From Gamarada debralockiae (taxonomy: Eukaryota; Ascomycota; Leotiomycetes; Helotiales; Hyphodiscaceae), in contig NXFV01000637.1 in NCBI GenBank assembly GCA_002803225.1, positions 1 through 39,684 of the forward strand: a DNA stretch of 39,684 nt, in the 5' to 3' direction. A program made the position numbers and the translations under genes. Below are positions 31,816 to 39,684 of the stretch, one piece after another. How positions within the stretch are numbered: position 1 is the stretch's first letter; every line of letters begins with the position of its first letter. The notes under the pieces were generated by a model. That model made no database searches. It was given only the letters and a program-made list of their open reading frames with translations, and was not told the DNA's origin.

Positions 31816-33783
31816 TTGCGGGTGTTTCCTAGAATACCTCGTAACTCTCAATGGCTTTACGATAACATATATGTGGGCCGGGTGGCCACACGCTGTTTCT
31901 CTTCACGATATGGGAGTTATTGGTGGCCCCGTCGGAAGGCAGATAGGGTTAGGGACTGCTGGATTTGTTTGGAGCAGAGGAAAGACACGTTGATGCGGTA
32001 TTACAACGGACAGGCCGCAGAGAGGAGAAATATCAATACTCCCGAGGAGATTCCGTTTGTAAAAGGGTTCCCGAGACAATCAGAGGAAACCAGGAGTCTT
32101 TCTCCCAAGATACCACCAAATGGGGTTTCACATCCTCATGTAGCAGGAACACAAGATCGGAGTCGTCCGGACATTGGGGATGTTGAAAAGCTAGAGCATA
32201 ATCCAAACGGACATACTATCGATATCGGGGCGCAAATGCCACCAACATCAGACGATGGAGTTGAGGCGACATCAGATGAACATAGCCGTGAGAGTGAGGC
32301 CGGCCAGGACAGCATAGAGGATCCCGAGGACGACATCGCGGAGATGAGACAGGTTATTGATTACTCGGAATCTGGCCTAAACACTACGATTGGCAACAAT
32401 GAAACCCAATTAGATGATCTGGACGACCCTACAGAGCGTCTCATGAACGAAAAGACGAGCGCATTGCAAAGCATAGCGCGGTCTCAAGAAGTTCGACTTC
32501 AATTTGAAGAGCGCAGAAGATGGGTACCTCTTGCCGAGCTTGAAAATGCCAACGAGGAGGTGCTTCAACAGACTTTGGCTTTGGGTGAACATACCGATTT
32601 GGACTTGGAGGTAGATACTGAATCTCGCACAATCCACATTCTTGGAACAGGTTCAACCGGAAAGTATATCGCACATGCTCTGGCTGGGTTGCCAGAAGCG
32701 CCAACGGTCACTCTACTGATGCACAGACCTTTATTGATGCAGCAATGGCACGAGGAGGGTGCGAACATCCAACTTCTTAAGAACGGCAAAATCAGCAGAA
32801 AGTCGAGCTTCAATATCGAATCTTCAGCAAACCTCCGAAGAGAAAGTCCAAGTCAACGATTTCCTGGATTCGGCCAGAATCTGGAGCATACCGCAGAGCC
32901 ACCCAGCACTGTGATTGAGAGTCTAATTGTCACCACTGAAGGACACACCACAGTTTCTGCCCTGTCCGCAATCAAGCACCGCCTACGGGATACATCTACG
33001 ATCTGCTTCATTCAAGACGGCTTAGGTGTAGCGAATCTCGTCGACTCTCTGGTGTTCCCCGATCCAGCCTCGAGACCTAGCTACATGTTGGGGAACATGT
33101 CTCACGATCTGCTGTCGACAGAGAGGAAATTCACACTCGTCGAGAAGCGCCTTGGCAGGATATATCTTACGATGGCCCCAAGAAACTTGGCAACACCGGA
33201 TTTAAAAAGAGGCCGTCAGAAGAACGGCCCCCTGATCAGGAGGATGGATTACAGCTGGACTCCGGCATCTACGTTTCTCATGCGGACACTCAGCCGTGCC
33301 CCTGAACTCAGCGCAGTCGGTCTCGCCCAGACGGAATTCTACGAAATGCAGCTCCAAAAACTTGCCATCAATTCTGTCATAGGCCCACTGTCCGTGATGT
33401 ATGACTGCTTCAATGATGAGCTTCTCTGTAACTACCAGGTCTCGCGCTCGATGAAGCTGCTCCTCAAGGAGATATCTACAATCTTGCAAAGTCTCCCCGA
33501 GATATCCCGGGCGGCAAAGATTGAGAAGCGCTTCAGTGCGGAGCAGTTGGAGAGGATCATCGTAAGGGTCCTTAGGAAGACTGGCAAGAATGCGACGACG
33601 ATGCTGCAGGCTGTCAGGAAAGGGGAAAGGACGGATATCGACTTCTACAACGGGTATCTCGTCAACAGAGCGACGGAATTGGGAATCGATTGTCCCCACC
33701 TCGAGATGATCGTGGCTATGGTTAAAGGAAAGCAGGCAATGAAGAGTCGGGAAAGGAATTCCTTGATACCTTTCAAGGTTTGA
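31816..33783 (+). CDS. 2-dehydropantoate 2-reductase (PanE/ApbA) family protein with long N-terminal extension
   Basis: The family reduces ketopantoate to pantoate with NADPH in pantothenate synthesis; some fungal members may have other roles. The NADPH site is TIHILGTGSTGKYIAHALAG (about 32629). The C-terminal domain has KLAINSVIGPLSVMYDC, with the probable catalytic Lys, and DFYNGYLVNRATELGIDCPH. About 250 residues precede the dinucleotide site, with a disordered acidic stretch (residues about 100-200) not seen in bacterial PanE. The frame is open from 31753 but has no ATG before 31993; the listed start is a TTG. The open part before the ATG looks like a mitochondrial presequence (VGRVATRCFSSRYGSYW). 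A first exon may lie upstream (acceptor-like CCTAG at 31828-31832), or translation starts at 31993 (596 residues). The stop at 33781-33783 is firm. Confidence 0.8.
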   Translation: MRVFPRIPRNSQWLYDNIYVGRVATRCFSSRYGSYWWPRRKADRVRDCWICLEQRKDTLMRYYNGQAAERRNINTPEEIPFVKGFPRQSEETRSLSPKIPPNGVSHPHVAGTQDRSRPDIGDVEKLEHNPNGHTIDIGAQMPPTSDDGVEATSDEHSRESEAGQDSIEDPEDDIAEMRQVIDYSESGLNTTIGNNETQLDDLDDPTERLMNEKTSALQSIARSQEVRLQFEERRRWVPLAELENANEEVLQQTLALGEHTDLDLEVDTESRTIHILGTGSTGKYIAHALAGLPEAPTVTLLMHRPLLMQQWHEEGANIQLLKNGKISRKSSFNIESSANLRRESPSQRFPGFGQNLEHTAEPPSTVIESLIVTTEGHTTVSALSAIKHRLRDTSTICFIQDGLGVANLVDSLVFPDPASRPSYMLGNMSHDLLSTERKFTLVEKRLGRIYLTMAPRNLATPDLKRGRQKNGPLIRRMDYSWTPASTFLMRTLSRAPELSAVGLAQTEFYEMQLQKLAINSVIGPLSVMYDCFNDELLCNYQVSRSMKLLLKEISTILQSLPEISRAAKIEKRFSAEQLERIIVRVLRKTGKNATTMLQAVRKGERTDIDFYNGYLVNRATELGIDCPHLEMIVAMVKGKQAMKSRERNSLIPFKV

Positions 33784-34074
33784 ATTAGGGGAACGTGACA
33801 AGATAGAGATGCCGATGCGAGAGAATCCGCATCCATAATGTGTATTTGTACATTAGACATCAGCGAGAGGCGTTTATAATGCGCCTATAGAGACTGATGG
33901 AGGGTCTTGCACCACTCTTTGAATATGATTTCATGAAAATACATTCGTAAATACAAATTTTAGCTTGAATCCTCCCACTCGTCCAAAATTTGTGCCACCT
34001 CAAAGTCACGCGACGAGGCTGCCCCGCATCGCGCATTTCTTCCGCGTAACTTCAACACTCACAACCAGCACAAA

Positions 34075-34650
34075 ATGGAAGACGACGATTTAGCACAGGT
34101 AGAGTCTCCATACACTTACTAGGGCTCCTCACTGCTCTGACTTCTTCTTTACTCTAGATCAGGAAAGCCAGACTCGAGCAACTCAAAGCTCAAGGCGGGA
34201 GTGGGGAAGGCGGCGGAGGAAACAACTCCAGCGGCAAGCAAGGCGAAGCTCAGTGCGTTCCCCTCTCCTCTCTCAAACCCTCCCACTAACTAACGTACTC
34301 GCAGACAACAAGAAGGTACACACCCTCCTCTCCCCTCTAGTCTCTTACAACCCTCCCTAACGTAACCTCCCACAGCGGAAGCACGCCAATCAATCCTAAA
34401 CCAAATCCTCGAACCCGAAGCCGCAGATCGCCTGGGAAGAATAAGATTAGTGAAGGAATCAAGAGCACAAGATGTGGAAAACAGATTGATCATGTTGGCG
34501 CGGAGCGGACAGTTGAGACAGAAGGTCACAGAGGAACAGCTTAAGGAGCTGCTGAATGCGGTCGCGGAGACGAAGGAACAGGAGAAGATTGTGGTTTCTA
34601 GAAGGAAAGGGGGATGGGATGATGAGGATGATGATTTGCTTGACTTGTGA
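34075..34650 (+). CDS. PDCD5-family DNA-binding protein
   Basis: Small conserved helical protein of archaea and eukaryotes, related to human PDCD5 (TFAR19); reported to bind DNA or chaperonin partners. Four exons: 34075-34098, 34158-34252, 34305-34315 and 34376-34650, giving 134 residues. The N-terminus is MEDDDLAQIRKARLEQLKAQ, then a Gly/Asn/Ser linker. The core reads RQSILNQILEPEAADRLGRI, then VENRLIMLARSGQLRQKVTE and EQLKELLNAV. The C-terminus is basic then acidic (RRKGGWDDEDDDLLDL). Exon 3 is only 11 nt and is required to keep phase. All introns are GT-AG, and two have ACTAAC/CTAAC-like branch sites. It faces COQ4 tail to tail, 125 bp apart. Confidence 0.9.
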
Positions 34651-34775
34651 CAGAGGGGTATGGCTGGCGTTAGGGGGTCCTCGATCACAGCTCTCGGGCA
34701 AGGAGAAGGCTTTCCTTATAAAATTGGAATGGAGATTCATGATATTCTATGCTGAGCTTGTGTTCGTTGCAGCTT

Positions 34776-35699
34776 CTAATTTATACCCAAGCTATCCCGG
34801 GCTCTCTCCTTTGCTTCTTTCTCCGCCTTCTTCCGCGCACGTTCTTTCTTCCGGATGTCCCTTAAATCAACAGGCTTCTCAATTCCCAACTCAGCCCTAA
34901 GTTCCTCCACATCCCGCTCCAACTGCTCCTCCCAGTATACATTAATCACCTCCTTGCTCCCCAGCCCATTCTTTACTGCCCACGGTCCATAAATCGTAAA
35001 AAACCTCTTCCGTTCCGTGGGCTTCATCCTCGTCAGCGCAAACACGCTCAATCCCGTCATCGGCAACAACGTATTCGCGAACTCAAAGGCCTTCAACGCT
35101 ACCTCCCCCTCGATAACGATGGGTAGCCCGGTAAGGGCGTGGAAGAAATCGTGACATTCGCGGTACCGCTGCATCACGTAGGCGCACTCTTCGTCGTCAA
35201 TGTATTGAACCTCGGACCGCGTGTCAGGGCTCACGCCTTCTCTGTCCAACCAATCTGCGTATGACCTCCCCACCGTATTCGCCGGCAATGACCTCAAGTA
35301 ATCCATAGACATCGTCTTGGAAGATATTCGTGGTCGCTCGCGTAGGATTCTTCGCCCGGTAGGATCAGATAGCATGGCGTCGCGGAGACGGTAGATAAAA
35401 TATGGAGTCGCGGTGGCTTCTCCTAGAGCTGCTATCAAATCTGTAGCACGATTAGTGAAGATTGGGAGAATGAGAGAGGGAGAAGTACCACCGCGGTGTG
35501 GATTAAGTAGAGATCCCACTGCTGACCCTACGGCCAGACCAGCTTTCTCTATTCGGGTGAGTGGTACATGGCCGGGATAATTTGGAGGTGGGCGATTCAG
35601 GACGCCGAAATGACGGGAATTGAGGGATAGAGTGCATGTTGCGAGGAGCTCTCGAGGCAATGCCCCTCGCAGGGCAGCTTGGCTTAACAAGAGCGCCAT
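34776..35699 (-). CDS. COQ4: Ubiquinone biosynthesis protein Coq4
   Basis: Inner-membrane-associated scaffold of the CoQ synthome in mitochondria. Exons are 35699-35489 and 35440-34776, giving 291 residues. The N-terminus ([16 protein letters not shown]) looks like a targeting peptide. Family blocks are [69 protein letters not shown] and [23 protein letters not shown] followed by 11 residues and Glu is the known HDxxHx11E metal site. The intron (35488-35441, 48 nt) is stop-free and a multiple of three; its removal restores [13 protein letters not shown]. The C-terminus ends in a Lys/Glu/Arg-rich helix. The gene is divergent from the SET gene, with only 194 bp between starts. Confidence 0.93.
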   Translation of the reverse strand: MALLLSQAALRGALPRELLATCTLSLNSRHFGVLNRPPPNYPGHVPLTRIEKAGLAVGSAVGSLLNPHRGGTSPSLILPIFTNRATDLIAALGEATATPYFIYRLRDAMLSDPTGRRILRERPRISSKTMSMDYLRSLPANTVGRSYADWLDREGVSPDTRSEVQYIDDEECAYVMQRYRECHDFFHALTGLPIVIEGEVALKAFEFANTLLPMTGLSVFALTRMKPTERKRFFTIYGPWAVKNGLGSKEVINVYWEEQLERDVEELRAELGIEKPVDLRDIRKKERARKKAEKEAKERARDSLGIN

Positions 35700-35893
35700 G
35701 TCTGTGTTGGTGGGAAGCTTGGAGCTCGAATGTGTTGATCATGCTTTCGGATCAGGCCAGGAAAAGGTCGGGTCCATTTCGGCCGCATTTCCGCATTCTT
35801 CGAAATTCACGTTCATTTTTTCTAGCACAAATGTGACTTTCAAGATGGATGGTCCTTGACCAACCCAATACTTTTCGTTCGTGAATATTAGAG

Positions 35894-37431
35894 ATGGAAA
35901 TGCACAAAGAGTTTACGGAGTGGGCTGTCGGCAGAGGAGTCAAGATCCATGGCATCGCGGCGCATAGATTTCCTGGGAGAGGACTCGGCATCATTGCTGA
36001 GGAGCAGTTCAAGGCACGTATGATATTTCTCGTGCTGGTTTCCTTCGTCCTTCCTCTGGTGTTTCAATTTCATTTCAATGTGGTTCTTTGAGCAAGTTGT
36101 TCAAGTACCTCCATTGCAGGATGTTTTGTTGGGAACGATTTGATCGAAGGCTGGTGATGACGGATACACAATATCACAAAATAGGAAGAGAATGAATGCT
36201 CCCTAGAGCTTGATCTCAAAAGAAAACTGTCTAAAGCCTTCAAGATATCTCAATTGGTTGATTATAACCTTCTCTACCAGCTTTCCAAATCTCATGATTC
36301 TTGCTGACTCCCCTTTGCCACAATGCTCGCTTCCCCCTTTTTTCTTAAGCACGGTCTAGTGACCTCTCTCGGTTACAATGCCAGTCTCAACAAACTCCGC
36401 TCTGACACATACCTGGCCAGGCGGGAGACGCAATCTTAACAGTTCCCACCTCCGCTCTGCGAACCCTCCTTACAGTCCCAAAAACAATCTCCAAGCCCAT
36501 CGGCACCATCACCGTCCACGGTCTCCTAGCCGCCGAGCTAGCCCTAGACACCAATCCCACCCGCGCCGCCTGGCGAGCCGTCCTACCCAGCGCAGAAGAC
36601 TTCAAAGCATCAATGCCGCTTCTCTGGGACGCCAAACTCCAGACCCTCCTTCCAGCAGCCTCAGCCACTCTCCTCCAAAACCAACAGCGCAAGCTATCTG
36701 AGGATTGGTCCGCCGTCTCCGCCGCCTTCCCCGATCTCTCGTACGAGCATTACGTGTACAATTGGCTGATAGTCAACACACGCACATTCTACTTCACCTC
36801 CCCCAAAATCAAAGTCAAGAAACCCGTCAATAGAGACGACTGCATGGCACTGAACCCGTTCGCCGATTATTTCAACCACGCTGATGTCGCTACTGCCTCA
36901 GCATCCTTCTCACCACAGGGCTACGCAATCACAGCTTCCCAAACCATCGAAGTAGGAGACGAAATCTACATCAGCTACGGGAATCACAGCAATGATTTCT
37001 TGCTCGCTGAGTATGGGTTTGTGATGGAGACCAATAAATGGGATGAGATTCCTCTCGATGAGTTCATTTTGCCGCTGTTTTCTGAGGCGCAGAAACGGAA
37101 GTTGGAGGAGATGGGGTTTCTGGGGAAGTACGTGTTGGATGGACAGAATGTGTGCTATCGGACACAGATTGCATTAAGGATTCTGTGTATGCCGGTTAAT
37201 CAATGGCAACGGCTGGTGGGCAGTGGGTTGGAGGACGGTGATAAGTATCAGGGGGCTGTAGATGATATCTTACTGAAAGTTCTCAAATCGTTTTTAGGGA
37301 GTGCAGGTGGAAAGCTCGAGTCTATAAAAGTTCTTGACTGTGGGCTTTCTAGCCAAAGAGAGACGTTGAGCAGACGTTGGAACCAGATACGTCTGCTTCT
37401 AGATACAGCCATGAAAAGAATAGAAGGTTGA
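35894..37431 (+). CDS. SET-domain protein methyltransferase, RKM/SETD type
   Basis: Likely lysine methyltransferase of the group with an inserted SET domain (yeast Rkm1-4; human SETD3/SETD6). Exons are 35894-36013 and 36421-37431, giving 376 residues. The first exon ends GRGLGIIAEEQFK; the second begins AGDAILTVPTSALRT, matching family spacing. SET motifs are MALNPFADYFNHAD (NH core) and GDEIYISYGNHSNDFLLAEY (catalytic Tyr region). The intron is 407 nt, much longer than others here. Its donor is unclear: the only in-phase junction is AAG|GCACGT, a GC donor with poor consensus, while a GTATGA four bases later is out of phase with the acceptor. It may be a GC-AG intron, hide a further exon, or carry a splice mutation. 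The acceptor CTGGCCAG with CTGAC branch is good. Confidence 0.82.
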
Positions 37432-39426
37432 TCAGTCGTGCCCTCTATCCCAAAGGAAGAAATCTGTCGAAGTAATGATTAGAACAAACGCGACGAACCT
37501 TCAGATAATAATACTTCATGGACAATCCGCACACCAAGTCCAAGTCTGTTCCTAAAGACATGAACAATTAACCCAATAATACTAATAATGTGCCGCTCTT
37601 TCCGCCATTCATTCACTCTTCATAAACGGTCATCAAACAGCACTCATGGCATCTTTTCGAAACCCCCAGATCGTCTTCAGGAAGCCGGCCGGAGAAGGTC
37701 ATTCCTAAAACTGGAAACTAGTACTTCTCATCCCGGTCAAATTCCAATTCGCATTCCTATTCAAGCTCGTCTCTGACTAGGCAACAACGCTCTATCATCA
37801 TACTAACTACCCTCTCTGACTGGTGTATCACAGTCGCGACTGTCGTTAGAGCCATCGAGGCCTACCGTAAAATCCGGGACTTGGTTCTCCTTGGGTTGTC
37901 AAGTAGCTCGGGTGGGAGGCCATCGTATTGCACAGCTGTAGCCGTCCCTACTATATTTAATGATCCTCAGCGTTCTGAGGAACTCTCATCGGGAATTGGA
38001 CTCGGTTGTCATGGATGTCCGCCAATGTAGACGCCGTGAAGGATGCGTTATATACAAGCGAGTTCAAATCGTCAACGTCGTATGGATGGCCGTAGCACCA
38101 TGAGCTCATCGAAATCGAGTTACCACTATCTCCTCGTCCACCTCTTCCAATACTTCAAGTATGCTGCTACGTTCGATAGTGTCGCTAATGTCCATGCCAG
38201 AAATATTGACGCCAAATCGTTGGTCTGAAAGCGCGGCAAGCATTGAAGGACTCGGCATTACCAGTTCATTTTCATCGTGCTCTGCATCAGGCTTCTTCTC
38301 GTAACTAGAGCAGTCCTGTCTCGAAAAGGGCGTGACACGACGAAGGTTGTGTAGATTCGGCATCGCGATTACGTATCGCCGAGTGAAAGGATTCCAATCC
38401 CCTGGAAGAAGTGGTGACGCTTCCTTGCGAGATGGTAAACTGGCTGTCTCCCCGGATCCGCGTTGACGGGTGTACACCTCTGTTGCGGGTGCAGAATTTT
38501 CACGCCAAGCTTACGCGTACAGATCTGTGAGCCTGCCCGTCACTCGTTAAGGGGTAGTGCTTGGCACTTGTTAAGGGAAGGTGGAAGGGAAGAGAGTAGT
38601 TAGTTGTGTGTCTCTGTGAGTTCACATAATGCCTTGGTCGCAGGAGGAGTCAGGAGCCGCAGAAACTGCCACTTGTTAGGGGGGAGGAGTAACAGGAGTA
38701 ACAAAAGCATGATCCCTGGGTAGGATTAGTAGGGCGAGCATATGGGAGATTCGTGAGTGGGTTAGGCATGAAGAGTAGGGTTAGGATGACTGGTGGCTCA
38801 ACGCGATACTGACCACTCAACGAGGACCGTCCAAACCACGATGGCCGACTCAAACATTACGAACACGACTACTATAGCTACTTACGCGATTCCGTTTACG
38901 ATTGGCCAGTGGCCAAATTCGGCTCGCTTTTGATTCTGGGAATATGACCACGGCACCAGCTCCTCGCGACCTGACGACTGAGTCCACAGGCAGCGAGGGC
39001 CTGGTTACACAGGAAGCCGGTTCTACATACGCACAGGGAAACAGTGGGCGAAGATAAAGCGGCGTATTGGTTAGTAGGGGGAAACGCCATACCACGCTGC
39101 CTGGCTAGGGGTGTAGGTACAATAGGGCAACCTCTGCGAGACACGGTCGGCCATGCTGTGAGGGGAGCCCTGGCAAGGTAGCGCGAAATGGTTCACAGCC
39201 ATGGGGCGCAGCATATAATGGAGGCGATGGTCTAGGGGCAGGAAACAACACCTTCTATGTGGCTCGAGAGGACAGATGCGGGTATTAATCTGTAGGTAGA
39301 ACGAAGCAGTGGGCTGCGCGTTGATATAGGCTTAAGGAGCAAACAGGGCAGAGGGCGTAGAGGAAGTGTTTGGCCCTGGACCTTCCTTTCGAGGCAGGCG
39401 GCCAGGAGTGAGCCTTTCGGGGCAAT
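37432..39426. other. Gene-poor right flank with eroded open blocks
   Basis: No recognised gene. A plus-strand block open from about 37713 to 38030 without an initiator Met reads as a Ser-rich segment then SDWCITVATVVRAIEAYRKI, so a decayed or spliced hypothetical gene is possible. Repeated CACTTGTTAAGGG-like strings occur near 38540, 38565 and 38670. The open frames on the minus strand at 38850-39144 overlap in two frames and are not convincing. Confidence 0.35.
38106..38477 (-). CDS. Hypothetical protein, possible fragment
   Basis: I do not recognise it. The 123-codon frame has natural-looking composition: a middle segment YVIAMPNLHNLRRVTPFSRQ, then an acidic C-terminal part (SDTIERSSILEVLEEVDEEI). 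There is no signal peptide or membrane segment. It could be an exon or a chance frame; no neighbouring exon was identified. Confidence 0.25.
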   Translation of the reverse strand: MYTRQRGSGETASLPSRKEASPLLPGDWNPFTRRYVIAMPNLHNLRRVTPFSRQDCSSYEKKPDAEHDENELVMPSPSMLAALSDQRFGVNISGMDISDTIERSSILEVLEEVDEEIVVTRFR

Positions 39427-39427
39427 A

Positions 39428-39684
39428 TAGTAGAACCTCCCTATAAGCATCCTCTACATAAGCATACCTGACTAATAAGCATTGAGTTTTGGGTCCCCTT
39501 CTTTTTAGGTGAACTAATAAGCATACCTCGCTAGAAGCATATGCTTAGATAATTAGGGTCCTGATTTTGAGATTGCACCTAATTTTACCTTGATATGCTT
39601 ATAAATAAGTCATATGACGTGAGATTAGTGATTTAGAGCCTGTATTTACAGGGACCTAGACCCTATAATTATAGTGACTGACAG
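39428..39684. mobile_element. Terminal part of a probable DNA transposon (pogo/Fot1-like end)
   Basis: From about 39428 the sequence starts AGTAGAACCTCCCTATAAGC and then repeats ATAAGCAT(ACCT) at about 39442, 39458, 39474 and 39516, followed by the palindrome AAGCATATGCTT near 39536 and an inverted copy (ATGCTTATA, near 39595). An end beginning AGTAGAACCTC with short sub-terminal direct repeats is typical of Tc1/mariner-pogo elements of filamentous fungi. The element runs off the window, so neither transposase nor the other end can be seen. Confidence 0.45.

Noticed and set aside
3801..33783. Pantothenate kinase and a ketopantoate-reductase-family gene in one window as a CoA cluster
   Set aside because: They are about 26 kb apart with many unrelated genes between, so clustering is not supported.
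33202..33801. 199-codon minus-strand open frame
   Set aside because: It is a shadow of the well-supported reductase-family gene on the plus strand and has no motifs.
38745..38790. Telomere-like GTAGGGTTAGG strings
   Set aside because: Only one and a half degenerate TTAGGG units occur, not an array, so this is not a chromosome end.
1..39684. CRISPR array, phage or bacterial operon features
   Set aside because: Nothing of the kind is present; spliced eukaryotic genes occur throughout.

Overview
The window is nuclear DNA of a filamentous ascomycete (Pezizomycotina). Genes carry short introns, mostly 45-65 nt, with GTAAGT-like donors, CTAAC/CTAAT branch sites and CAG/TAG acceptors. AT-rich repeat islands look like decayed transposons. 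Several proteins match the fungal forms of their families (Dug3, Dld1, Lrp1, a DLDGD-type RNA-dependent RNA polymerase). A leotiomycete is plausible, but the sequence alone does not prove it.

Layout. 1-3.4 kb is a decayed zone: broken reading frames, an Hsp70-like fragment, a frameshifted alpha/beta-hydrolase remnant and a 440-bp inverted-repeat element. 3.8-5.4 kb holds an intact pantothenate kinase. 5.4-11.6 kb is gene-poor: a small acidic hypothetical protein, a protein-kinase pseudogene, a C2H2 zinc-finger gene with a lesion in its finger linker, a twin hairpin repeat upstream of that gene, and an AT-rich island with a SINE-like core. 11.6-37.4 kb is a housekeeping block: DUG3 (+), ADE1 (-), RNA-dependent RNA polymerase (-), D-lactate dehydrogenase (-), RPS4 (-), HOM2 (-, with an apparent 2-nt lesion), a methyltransferase pseudogene (+), a twin-CX9C protein (-), LRP1/C1D (-), a ketopantoate-reductase-family protein (+), a PDCD5-like protein (+), COQ4 (-) and a SET-domain protein (+). 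37.4-39.7 kb is again gene-poor and ends in repeats that resemble a DNA-transposon terminus.

Function. The core genes are independent housekeeping functions: CoA synthesis (pantothenate kinase, ketopantoate-reductase family), glutathione turnover, purine synthesis, aspartate-family amino acids, ubiquinone, lactate respiration, the ribosome and exosome-linked RNA processing, plus RNA silencing. No biosynthetic cluster or obvious new multi-gene system is visible. The most unusual signals are the twin hairpins at 9330-9436, whose stems differ by three compensatory base-pair changes around an identical 19-nt loop; the apparent frameshift in HOM2; one clear and one possible GC-AG intron; an 11-nt microexon; and a perfect 25-bp palindrome upstream of RPS4.
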